Shown here piece after piece: positions 1 to 7,151 of a stretch of 22,106 bases of DNA. The first letter of the stretch is position 1. Each line of letters starts with the position of its first letter. Under the pieces are notes generated by a model, which was not told where the DNA came from, did no database searches, and worked only from the letters and a program-made list of their open reading frames with translations. The stretch spans positions 1 to 22,106 of the forward strand of contig DAXETY010000101.1 in assembly GCA_051155755.1 (NCBI GenBank). Reading direction: 5' to 3'. Both the position numbers and the translations under genes were made by a program. This DNA is from DAXETY01 sp051155755. GTDB taxonomy: Bacteria > Desulfobacterota > Desulfobacteria > Desulfobacterales > SG8-13.

Positions 1-273
1 GTCAGTGCCCGGGGACCCAAAGGCGGACATATGCTGGGCAAAGCGCCCGATTCGATCACCATCGGAGAAATCGTGGCACTGCTGGAAGGCAGTCGGGAAC
101 TCATATCGTGTGTGGATGCCCCGGAGCAGTGTGGAAGGATCGACTCCTGCGCCACGCGCTATGTCTGGATGGAAGCCAGCCGCGCGATGTTCGAACGCCT
201 CAACGGCATTACACTCGAGGCGCTGCGCAAATTTTCCGTCGAAAACTGCCGCAGATCGCATTCGGGCCACTGA
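1..273 (+). CDS. Rrf2-family transcriptional regulator, 3' part (5' end outside window)
   Basis: The frame is open from base 1 and ends at TGA 271-273, so only the C-terminal ~90 residues are visible; the helix-turn-helix lies upstream of the window. The visible part begins with the SARGPKGGH wing typical of Rrf2/IscR proteins, then the ITIGEIV..LEG stretch and the Cys-bearing loop. Three cysteines occur as C-X6-C-X5-C, close to the C-X5-C-X5-C cluster site of IscR, so an iron-sulphur-sensing regulator is likely. The CATRYVWMEASRAM helix after the last Cys is also typical of the family. Its targets cannot be read from this window; the SIR2-like gene follows on the same strand after about 160 bp. 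The family call is firm; cluster binding is inferred from the cysteines. Confidence 0.88.
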   Translation, partial: VSARGPKGGHMLGKAPDSITIGEIVALLEGSRELISCVDAPEQCGRIDSCATRYVWMEASRAMFERLNGITLEALRKFSVENCRRSHSGH

Positions 274-432
274 TAGGCATTGCGATGGCTACGACACCGT
301 CGATGGCAAAAAAGGCCGGCCGTCACCATCGCAGCCGTCGGGACGAAGGTGACTGCAAGAAAAGCCCCCGAATCAGAAGAATTCCTTGCGGCCGACGCCC
401 TGGACGATAACCCCGATTGGGGATTCCGACCG

Positions 433-1569
433 ATGAAACCGCCCGATCACATTTTCCTGCAGTATCCATCTTCACGCGACCTGGTGTTCATTCTGGGTGC
501 GGGGGCGTCACATCCGGACGGCGTTCCGTTGCAGGAGCATATTCTGCCGCAAATTCTGTCGGGACAGAATCCGGAAATTGCCGCATCGGAAATCGGCAGG
601 GAACTTCGAAAATTCGTCTGCGACAATTTCTACGTAAATGTCGATCGGGGTATCTATCCGGGTCTGGAAGCCGTATTCGGATTTCTCGACTATTTCCTCC
701 ATCAGGACGAAAGTCTGAGCGCAGACTACTCTCATCACCGCTTGCGGGAGATCAAAGAAAACCTCATCAAGGCCATTCATTACGTCGTCAATCTGAATAC
801 CGACAAGCACAGCCCGACCTACCACCGCCTCTGGGAGGCCATCCACCGCCTGAACCGCAACGTTTCCATCGTCACGCTGAATTACGACACCCTGCTGGAA
901 CAATCCTTCGATTTTCTGTTCCGAAAATATGGATATATCGACTACTGCATTCCACTGATGAACGACGAACCCAGTGAGCGGCTGACGCGGTATCGATTCT
1001 GGATCAATCCCCGCCGACCGGTCTGGGTGATGGAAGGAGAGACGCCGGCACCGTACAAGATTCTAAAGCTGCACGGAAGCCTGAACTGGAAATACTGCAA
1101 TTGTTGCCGTCAGACCCTGTTGACGCCCTGGGACCGAACCATCGACCTGAATCGCGGGACCCTGATCGGCAGGCTGCATCCGGAACAGGAGACTTATGAC
1201 TATGCCTGCCCCATCGACGGCACCGATTTTCAAACCCTGATTCTGCCGCCTTCATACATCAAAACCCTCGATCATCCCGTTATTTCTTACCTGTATGGAG
1301 AAGCCGCCCGCGAAATCCGGTCCACAAAACGGGTGGTTTTCGTTGGCTATTCGCTTTCCGACGCCGATGTACACATCAAGGCGCTTCTGAAGAAAAATCT
1401 TTGCGGGGAAACCGAGCTGGTGGTGATCAATCCAAAGACCTCCGGTGAACTCATCCGCCAATATGGCGGTCTCGGCCGCCACACGGTCTTTGTCCGCAGT
1501 ACGTTCGAAGCCCTGGTCAACAACGCGGCGGATATGAAAGCCCTGCTCTGCGGATTGCAGGTCAGGTGA
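433..1569 (+). CDS. SIR2-like domain protein (putative NAD-binding/NADase fold)
   Basis: A 378-residue protein. The Rossmann-type GAGAS motif is at residues 22-26 (LVFILGAGAS), TLNYD at 148-152 gives the sirtuin-type Asn150, LHGS gives His214, and a C-terminal VVFVGYSLSDADVHI block is typical of SIR2_2-type proteins. Asn150 and His214 correspond by motif to the catalytic pair of SIR2 NADases. A CxCC group (222-225) and Cys259 suggest a reduced zinc site. ATG433 was chosen because the similarity begins just after it and GGGGA lies 9 bases upstream. The frame stays open further upstream, but that stretch does not resemble the family. No partner effector, helicase or nuclease gene is adjacent. 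SIR2-like proteins of this class include antiphage NADases, but others have no known role, so defence is only a possibility here. The 3' end overlaps the convergent DUF1614 gene by 8 bp. Confidence 0.85.
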   Translation: MKPPDHIFLQYPSSRDLVFILGAGASHPDGVPLQEHILPQILSGQNPEIAASEIGRELRKFVCDNFYVNVDRGIYPGLEAVFGFLDYFLHQDESLSADYSHHRLREIKENLIKAIHYVVNLNTDKHSPTYHRLWEAIHRLNRNVSIVTLNYDTLLEQSFDFLFRKYGYIDYCIPLMNDEPSERLTRYRFWINPRRPVWVMEGETPAPYKILKLHGSLNWKYCNCCRQTLLTPWDRTIDLNRGTLIGRLHPEQETYDYACPIDGTDFQTLILPPSYIKTLDHPVISYLYGEAAREIRSTKRVVFVGYSLSDADVHIKALLKKNLCGETELVVINPKTSGELIRQYGGLGRHTVFVRSTFEALVNNAADMKALLCGLQVR

Positions 1570-2239
1570 ATACGGCGGCCAGAATGACCGCCAAAATGCC
1601 GTTTAGAAAGATACCGTCCCAGGTCCCGGCGCCGCCGATGGAAGCCACCGGCGCACCTAGCTTTGCGATTTTGTTCATGTGGAGCACATCGGCACCGATC
1701 AGCGTTCCGAGCGTCCCGGCAATGTAGGCGATGACCGGTGCGGACTGATCGGCCAGAATGACGCCCACAACCGCTGCCAGAATCGGAGGGACGAAAGCCG
1801 GAAGCGCGATTCCCACGCCGCGCACCGGTCGAGCCAAGCGATAGGTGATTGCCGCCATGACGGCCACCGCGAGCCCGGAGGAGATCCACAGACCGGTCTT
1901 GAAAAGAAGATACAGGCAGATCAGCGATGGAATCACGGCACCGCCGAGATTGACTGCCAGGATCGTCTCGTTGCGATTGGGCAGTGGAATTCGGTAGCGA
2001 ACCCCCATGAAGAGGACCTCACGGCCGTCGTGCATTTGTTCCTGGGGGATTCTTTTGATCGGAATATTGACAAAACTGCCCAACAGCGTGGCAAATAACG
2101 CCGCGAATACGTACTGTGAAGGGATGCCGATCTCGGCGAAGGCAACCGCGATCAGGTTGATCTGAACGAAAACGAACAGAAACACCAGTGAGAAGAAAAA
2201 CAGAATCACGAAAAGAAAGGCAATCGGATTGTAAAACAT
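1562..2239 (-). CDS. DUF1614 family integral membrane protein
   Basis: A 225-residue protein with about seven predicted membrane segments: an extremely hydrophobic N-terminus (residues 1-36), then segments near 42-62, 93-113, 115-135, 143-163, 168-188 and 206-225. Diagnostic conserved blocks are GSFVNIPI, AVNLGGAVIPS, GVGIALP.FVPP, YIAGTLGTLIGAD and ASIGGAGTWDGIFLNG. This pattern matches the DUF1614 family as I know it; its function is unknown. ATG at 2237-2239 gives a full-length protein, though only a weak AG-rich stretch precedes it. The gene converges on the SIR2-like gene with an 8-bp tail overlap and is divergent from the crotonase gene. Two aspartates sit in conserved hydrophobic blocks (GAD and GTWDG). 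Confidence 0.85.
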   Translation of the reverse strand: MFYNPIAFLFVILFFFSLVFLFVFVQINLIAVAFAEIGIPSQYVFAALFATLLGSFVNIPIKRIPQEQMHDGREVLFMGVRYRIPLPNRNETILAVNLGGAVIPSLICLYLLFKTGLWISSGLAVAVMAAITYRLARPVRGVGIALPAFVPPILAAVVGVILADQSAPVIAYIAGTLGTLIGADVLHMNKIAKLGAPVASIGGAGTWDGIFLNGILAVILAAVFT

Positions 2240-2452
2240 AAGCCCGGCTCTTCAGCTGAACAATTTCAAAACGTCGAAGTTTATCGATTGAAGTGATTTG
2301 CTGAAAACCGTAATCCCGCGATAACCGCCTGGTAAATACCATGGAAACCGTATTGTTTCGCATTGGCCCCCTACCGAACGACAAAGGGAATCCCGGGACA
2401 ATCCGTCAGACGGAATTTGTCGGGCTGGAAGATTCAAGATTGGAGAAAAACG

Positions 2453-3229
2453 ATGGAAATACTGCTTCAGCTGGAAGGCATGTCACTGGCCAAGAAAGGT
2501 AAATGGGGCTGGATTACCTTCGAGCGGTCCGAGGCCCTGAATGCCGTTGACACCGCGGCGACGATCCGGCTTGAACGCCTGATACTGGCCCTGGGTGAAG
2601 ATCCGGACATCCGTATCGTTGTGTTGCGCGGAACCGGTCGCGCTTTCTGCACCGGCATCGATTTGAAAGAGCTCGCCGCGGGCGGCATCGACATGGATTA
2701 TCATCGCCGCTGGGAACATACGCTGCGCCGAATCGAACTCATGGAAAAAATCTTCATCGTCGGCATGCACGGCTATTGCCTGGGCGGTGGCCTGCAGCTT
2801 GCTCTGGCCTGTGACATTCGCGTTTCCACCGATGACTGCCGAATCGGTCTGCCGGCCGTGCGGGAGTCCCTGATCCCGGGCTTGAGCACCTGGCGCCTGC
2901 CGCGCTATATCGGTTGGGGCCGGGCCAAAAAAATGATCCTGGGTGGCGAAAATATCGACGGCAACCAGGCCCGGCGCATCGGCCTCGTGGATCACCTGGT
3001 GGCCGGGGAAGCGTTTTTCGAACAACTCGATGGCGTTGGCGCTCGATACATGCAGGCCTGCTCGGTGGGCACCCGCATGAGCAAGCTGCTGGTCAACCGC
3101 GCCGCCGATTATGATTTCGAGGCGTTTCTGGCCGATTACGAAGCCTTGCAACAGCGCGCCCAGTACAGTCTGGATGCGCTTTCAGCCGGCCGCGCCTACC
3201 GGGAAGGCAACAATCCCGAATGGCAGTAG
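2453..3229 (+). CDS. Crotonase-fold (enoyl-CoA hydratase/isomerase family) protein lacking both hydratase glutamates
   Basis: A 258-residue protein, the usual length for the superfamily. It has the CoA/oxyanion signatures RAFCTGID (63-70) and HGYCLGGGLQLALACDIR (106-123), then IGLPAVRESLIPG and a C-terminal helical region. ATG2453 is chosen because GGAG lies 6 bases upstream; upstream in-frame ATG codons lack a ribosome site. Aligning by motif to rat mitochondrial crotonase, Glu144 becomes Gln115 and Glu164 becomes Ala135, so ordinary enoyl-CoA hydration is unlikely. It may act as an isomerase, hydrolase, decarboxylase or other crotonase-fold enzyme on an acyl-CoA. No beta-oxidation partners flank it, so the substrate is unknown. 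Confidence 0.88.
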   Translation: MEILLQLEGMSLAKKGKWGWITFERSEALNAVDTAATIRLERLILALGEDPDIRIVVLRGTGRAFCTGIDLKELAAGGIDMDYHRRWEHTLRRIELMEKIFIVGMHGYCLGGGLQLALACDIRVSTDDCRIGLPAVRESLIPGLSTWRLPRYIGWGRAKKMILGGENIDGNQARRIGLVDHLVAGEAFFEQLDGVGARYMQACSVGTRMSKLLVNRAADYDFEAFLADYEALQQRAQYSLDALSAGRAYREGNNPEWQ

Positions 3230-3289
3230 CCGCAGAAAACCCGTGACCGATCTCAGACAAGATCTGCAACGCCGATGATTTTCGACAGA

Positions 3290-3460
3290 CTACAGCTTGC
3301 CGGTTCGGCCGTCGTCGCAGGGCATGTCGTCATCACGGAAACGTTCGTGTTCGGCCCATTCCGGAGCCTTGTCACAGACGTCCAGATCTTCCTGCTCTTC
3401 CTCTTTTTTCTTTTTCTTCTTTTCTGTTTCGTCTTGTTTTTTGTTGGAATGTTTGCTCAT
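3290..3460 (-). CDS. Small highly charged protein (56 aa), unknown function
   Basis: The minus strand reads from ATG (3458-3460) to TAG (3290-3292), giving 56 residues. The N-terminal half is an uninterrupted lysine/glutamate run (six lysines followed by EEEQED), and the C-terminal half is acidic with an APEWAEHERF block and two cysteines (CDKAPEW and MPCDDGR). AAAGGGG ends 5 bases before the ATG, a good ribosome site. The opposite strand in this stretch reads as a run of Phe/Leu, which is only the complement of the Lys/Glu codons. There are no membrane segments. The N-terminal part is probably disordered or a single charged helix. I do not recognise the family; the clean ribosome site and 172-bp divergent upstream region argue for a real gene. 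Confidence 0.6.
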   Translation of the reverse strand: MSKHSNKKQDETEKKKKKKEEEQEDLDVCDKAPEWAEHERFRDDDMPCDDGRTGKL

Positions 3461-3547
3461 CGAGTCCCCTTTGCTGATCCGCTTTCGCCGAAACGGAAAG
3501 TTTTGAATTTCTCAAAAATATCATTTTTTTAATCATCCGTGATACTG

Positions 3548-3553
3548 ATTATA
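3548..3553 (-). promoter_or_regulatory. Possible -10 box (TATAAT) for the small charged protein
   Basis: On the minus strand a perfect TATAAT lies about 90 bases upstream of the 56-residue gene, within an AT-rich patch (about 3495-3565) that contrasts with the GC-rich surroundings. No convincing -35 box is seen at 16-18 bp. On the plus strand the same bases offer TATACT (3550-3555), which could serve the divergent phosphotransferase gene. Confidence 0.3.
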
Positions 3554-3632
3554 CTTGTAACAATGGATCCCGGTTTTTGCAATCCCACTTCGCGGTGAGT
3601 CTTTATCGCGGGACGATGACAGAGATGTTTCG

Positions 3633-5222
3633 ATGCAACGTGAGCTTTTGAAATTCATTCCGGCCTGGTTGTTCCTGAATGTCCTGATGAACCTCAAATG
3701 GCCGTCACAGCAACCCCTGTGGCCCGACGGACTGCGCCTGTCCCCGGAAATCGTAGCGCTGATGGGGGTGCTGTGCCTGGCGGCTTTGCTGCGGCAACGA
3801 CTCGCCGGCTGGGTGTTCGCCGGGTTGACGGCAGCGGTGCTGATGCTGCGCCTGTTTCGGCTGGGCGAAGCCGTCACCACAACCTACCTGAACCGGCAGT
3901 TGAACCTTTACGCCGATCCATTTCTGCTGCCGGACTTGCTGGATTTGCTTCAACGCTCGCTCTTCCCCGCCCCGGCGATCTTATATGCGGCAGCCGGAAT
4001 GTTGACGGTGTTGCTGCTATGGATCGCTATCGAACGGTCGCTGCGGGCAAGCTTCGCTCTTTTTTCGACTACCGGCGGCAGGCGGCTCTTCGGCGGCCTC
4101 CTTGCAGTCGTTCTATCCACCCATGTCTGGCTGCATGCCACCACCGGCAACTCGGTGTTCGGCCCCGACATCGTCAACCGGGTGGCCGCTGAGATCGCAA
4201 CCCTTTTCCATATCCCCGACGAACGCCTGCGGATCTACCGGGGGGTGGCGGCAGCCGACCCAACCTGTTCCCGGCCGCTGTCCAGCCTCGAGGACCGGGA
4301 TGTCTACTTGATTTTCGTAGAGTCCTATGGCCATGCCGCCTATGCCAAGCCGGATCTTTTCAGCCGCATTCGTACCGAGCTGCAGAATTTCGAGGCCGCA
4401 TTGAAGAGCGCCGGTTTTTCAGCCGCCTCCGGCTTCCTCAGTGCGCCGACTTACGGCGGCGGCTCATGGCTGTCCCACGCCACGGTCGCCACCGGAGTCC
4501 ATGCCAACAACCAGCTGCGCTACGACCTGTTGATCGAATCCGATGCCCGGCCGCTCAGTACGTATTTTCACCAGGCCGGCTACCGCACCATTCAGGTTAT
4601 GCCCGGAACCATCTACCCGTGGCCGGAGGGATCTTTTTTCGGGTTTCGGGAAAAATATTACCATCGACAGCTCGATTACCGCGGCCCGGCCTTTGGCTGG
4701 TCGACCATGCCGGACCAGTTCGTCTTCGATTTCATCGCCCGCAACGTGATTTCCTCCAGCCGGCGACCGCTGTTCATCGAATTCGTGCTGACGAGTGTGC
4801 ATGCGCCCTTTCATCGGCAGCCGCCTTATCTCTCGGATTGGAGCCGAATCGGCGACGGCAGCATTTACCATCATCACCAGACCCGGCGATATCCGATCAC
4901 CTGGCCGGACCTGTCCAACGCCGCAATCGCCTACACCGACGCCCTGAAATATGAATTGAAGGTACTGGCCGGATTCATTCTACAGCAGGCGCGCGGGGAA
5001 GCACTGATCCTGGTATTGGGTGACCATCAGCCGGCAAGGCAGATTACCGGGGCCGATCCATCCTGGTCGGTTCCGGTGCACGCCATCAGCCGCAACCCGG
5101 ATCTCCTTCGGCCGTTTTTTTCCGCAGGATTTGCTCCCGGCGTCATTCCCGACCAGCCACCGCCGCATCATGGCATGGAATTCCTGAGGGCCGTGTTGCT
5201 CCAGGGGTACTGTGGACCTTAG
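3633..5222 (+). CDS. LtaS/MdoB-type membrane sulfatase-fold phosphotransferase
   Basis: A 529-residue protein. The N-terminal ~165 residues hold about five membrane helices; the rest is a periplasmic alkaline-phosphatase/sulfatase-fold domain. Metal and catalytic residues expected of the LtaS/OpgB family are visible: Glu230 in VYLIFVESYG, a nucleophile candidate Ser278 in TYGGGSWLSHATV, His390 in SVHAPF, and Asp464-His465 in LVLGDHQPAR. LtaS uses Thr at the nucleophile position, so Ser here is a variation. The likely role is transfer of a phospho-alcohol group (phosphoglycerol or phosphoethanolamine) to an envelope glycan or lipid; the acceptor cannot be deduced. It is a single gene: the upstream neighbour is divergent and a dispersed repeat begins 4 bases after its stop. 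The ATG at 3633 fits a short cytoplasmic start before the first helix. Confidence 0.82.
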   Translation: MQRELLKFIPAWLFLNVLMNLKWPSQQPLWPDGLRLSPEIVALMGVLCLAALLRQRLAGWVFAGLTAAVLMLRLFRLGEAVTTTYLNRQLNLYADPFLLPDLLDLLQRSLFPAPAILYAAAGMLTVLLLWIAIERSLRASFALFSTTGGRRLFGGLLAVVLSTHVWLHATTGNSVFGPDIVNRVAAEIATLFHIPDERLRIYRGVAAADPTCSRPLSSLEDRDVYLIFVESYGHAAYAKPDLFSRIRTELQNFEAALKSAGFSAASGFLSAPTYGGGSWLSHATVATGVHANNQLRYDLLIESDARPLSTYFHQAGYRTIQVMPGTIYPWPEGSFFGFREKYYHRQLDYRGPAFGWSTMPDQFVFDFIARNVISSSRRPLFIEFVLTSVHAPFHRQPPYLSDWSRIGDGSIYHHHQTRRYPITWPDLSNAAIAYTDALKYELKVLAGFILQQARGEALILVLGDHQPARQITGADPSWSVPVHAISRNPDLLRPFFSAGFAPGVIPDQPPPHHGMEFLRAVLLQGYCGP

Positions 5223-5225
5223 CCG

Positions 5226-5288
5226 AAGGCAGAAGCACTTTTGTGCTTCGATGTTGAACTTGCAGTCGCGCCCGGTTTGGGCAAGAAT
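5226..5288 (+). repeat. 63-bp dispersed repeat, copy A
   Basis: 59 of 63 bases match copy B at 8913-8975 in the same orientation, with no indel. The repeat contains a perfect 7-bp hairpin, GAAGCAC-TTTT-GTGCTTC (5232-5249), and ends with a second weak pairing of GCCC with GGGC. It starts only 4 bases after the stop of the phosphotransferase gene. Flanking sequence of the two copies does not match, so the element boundaries are fairly sharp. Confidence 0.85.
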
Positions 5289-5366
5289 CACCCCTCGCCC
5301 CGGTGTCGTCACCGACTGCGTCCAAAAAATGGCGGCCTTCCTCGCGCCCGCCCGTCGGCTTGGCGG

Positions 5367-5472
5367 CTTTGACAAAGCAACCCTTACATCCCAATTGTCA
5401 AAGTCTTTTGACCGTTCTAGAAAATTTTTTTGCGCTCCCATCTGGCTGAATTTGACAAATTGTTTTGACAAT
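5367..5472 (+). promoter_or_regulatory. Cluster of TTTGACAAA-type palindromes: candidate enhancer sites for the sigma54 activator
   Basis: Four related inverted repeats lie within 106 bp: CTTTGACAAAG (5367-5377), GTCAAAGTCTTTTGAC (5397-5412), AATTTGACAAATT (5449-5461) and ATTGT-TTTG-ACAAT (5459-5472). They sit about 100-205 bp upstream of the -24/-12 promoter at 5573-5588, the usual distance for upstream activating sequences. The activator encoded convergently at 7152-8687 is the obvious candidate to bind them; that link is inferred. Confidence 0.6.
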
Positions 5473-5572
5473 GCCCCATAGCGGCGGCTTTCCACCCGCC
5501 GGTGCCCCCCCATCACCGCCAATTCGGCAGCCGGCGGTGCGATTCGCCCGAAAAAACCCCTTTGCATTAAAA

Positions 5573-5588
5573 TGGCACGAAAAGTGCT
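5573..5588 (+). promoter_or_regulatory. Sigma54 (-24/-12) promoter upstream of the MttB-family gene
   Basis: TGGCACGAAAAGTGCT matches the sigma54 consensus TGGCACG-N4-TTGCT at every position except the first T of TTGC; the invariant GG and GC are correctly spaced. Transcription would start near 5599-5600, leaving a leader of about 60 bases before GTG5661. The adjacent gene for a sigma54 activator and the upstream palindrome cluster support it. Confidence 0.8.
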
Positions 5589-5660
5589 TTCGCCGACCCC
5601 CGAAGGGCTACTGAAAACAGAATGCCGCAATCACTTGTGCCATTGAAGAGGAACTGAGCT

Positions 5661-7145
5661 GTGCGCAACGGAAACCCTGCCGTCCCGATCCCCTCAGCGT
5701 CTATCAGCGCAAAGACATCCGTAGCAGGTTCCGAAAACCCTGCCGAAGCAACCCTGCAGTATGCACAGGCACTCGAAAATCGATTCGATTTCGTTGCCGC
5801 CCGCAGTGCATACCGTCAACTGGTTGCCACGGCGCCCGAAAGCGGGGCCGCTGTGTGGGCCCGTGGTCGCCTGATGGAAATCGACGCACTGATCGATGAA
5901 AAGGCCGCCTACGAGCGAATCCATCAAAATGCCGTCCTTGTGCTGGCCCATATCGGCATCAATATTGCCGAAAACGAATCGATCCTGGAAACACTCATGG
6001 CCGCCGATGCCATCGATTTTGAAAACCAGGACGCGGTTTTTGTTCCAATCAAAAGCGCGTATGTGGAATCCTGCCTGGAAACCGTCCCTCGGGGCATTTG
6101 CGCCGATCCGGGGTTGAATGCCTTCGGCACCGGAGCCACGCCTCCTTTTTTGAAACGGGAAGGCGAAGAGCTGCTGCGTGCGGCCAGCCGGCCGGAATTC
6201 CAGGAGATACTGGAACTGGCGGCCGACTGGAAAGAGGCCGTCGGTATCCTGAGCCTGCCGGTTCAAACCGATCGGACCATGGTGGAATTCGACTGTGCCC
6301 GTGCGATGGATGCGGCCTTTTCGGGCCTGAAGATGATCCCCACCCGGAAAATGTCCAATGTGGAAACCCGCTATTTCAGAGGACGGGAAGACTGGCTGGA
6401 CGGGACGACCCTGCTTACCGGCCTGACCCCCATGAGCAACATGGTCGCTCCGTTTATGCGCAGTGCGGAAACCGGCAACAATCTGTTGCTGCTGGATCTA
6501 TCCATTGCCGGAGCTTCGGGACCCAACAGTCCCGAAGCGCTGCTTACTTTTATACATGCCCAGGTGCTTTTCATGGTGGTCCTGGCGCAAACCCTCCGTC
6601 CGGGAATCGTCTGCGTTCACGGCGGTATTCCCGGCGTGGTCGATACCGCCGGGGACCTGTCTTACAGCCATCGAGCCCAACCGATCATCAATGCCGCCAT
6701 GGCCCGGCTCAATCGCTGGGTCACCGGTTTGCCTTCGGCACAGTCCGGCGGCAGTACCAGCGAAACCGAAGATCTCGCCGTCGCGGTGGAGGAATCCGAA
6801 ACCAGCCGCAATACGATGAGAGCTTACGGCGTGCACATGGTGCGCCATGCACTGGGCGCCCTGGGAAACCTGAATTTTTTCAGCATGGAAAAATTTGAGG
6901 AAGACTGCCGCCGGGAACTGGCTGCCGCATCCCGGCAGCCGGCGCCGCCGGTGCCGGCTGCGTTGTACCTTCCGCGGGATGAGCGCGCGCTGGATGCGGT
7001 CCGCGAAATCGCCCTGCGGAGGAACCCGCGCAACACGGATCATTCTCTTCAGCACGTCGATGATTTTGCCCGCTGGATGACCGACCTGGACCGGGCGGCC
7101 GCGGGACCGGCGGAAATTCCCGTCAAAATTCAAAAGGTCGCTTGA
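5661..7145 (+). CDS. Trimethylamine methyltransferase (MttB) superfamily protein, non-pyrrolysine
   Basis: A 494-residue protein beginning at GTG5661, with GAGG about 10 bases upstream and no earlier in-frame start. From about residue 83 it follows the MttB family: AYERIHQNAVLVLAHIGINI, then the VHGGIPGVVDT region and the AQSGGSTSETEDLAVAVEESET block. The reading frame has no internal amber codon, so this is a pyrrolysine-free member. Known relatives transfer methyl groups from quaternary amines such as glycine betaine to a corrinoid protein. The first ~75 residues form an unusual N-terminal extension that looks like a helical repeat (ALENRFDFVAARSAYRQLV), and the C-terminus is divergent. No corrinoid protein or methyltransferase partner is adjacent. 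The substrate is unknown. A sigma54 promoter and its likely activator gene suggest inducible expression. The gene ends 6 bp from the convergent activator gene. Confidence 0.85.
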   Translation: MRNGNPAVPIPSASISAKTSVAGSENPAEATLQYAQALENRFDFVAARSAYRQLVATAPESGAAVWARGRLMEIDALIDEKAAYERIHQNAVLVLAHIGINIAENESILETLMAADAIDFENQDAVFVPIKSAYVESCLETVPRGICADPGLNAFGTGATPPFLKREGEELLRAASRPEFQEILELAADWKEAVGILSLPVQTDRTMVEFDCARAMDAAFSGLKMIPTRKMSNVETRYFRGREDWLDGTTLLTGLTPMSNMVAPFMRSAETGNNLLLLDLSIAGASGPNSPEALLTFIHAQVLFMVVLAQTLRPGIVCVHGGIPGVVDTAGDLSYSHRAQPIINAAMARLNRWVTGLPSAQSGGSTSETEDLAVAVEESETSRNTMRAYGVHMVRHALGALGNLNFFSMEKFEEDCRRELAAASRQPAPPVPAALYLPRDERALDAVREIALRRNPRNTDHSLQHVDDFARWMTDLDRAAAGPAEIPVKIQKVA

Positions 7146-7151
7146 GTCACT

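Noticed and set aside
280..432. N-terminal extension of the SIR2-like protein from an upstream ATG
   Set aside because: The extra 51 residues are basic and unlike the family; ATG433 has a better ribosome site and directly precedes the conserved domain.
3275..3532. Plus-strand open frame encoding a Phe/Leu-rich apparent membrane peptide
   Set aside because: It is the complement of Lys/Glu codons in the minus-strand 56-residue gene, which has a proper ribosome site; the hydrophobic run is an artefact.
5661..7145. Pyrrolysine-containing MttB with amber read-through
   Set aside because: The frame is open through the whole family length with no in-frame TAG, so no pyrrolysine is needed.
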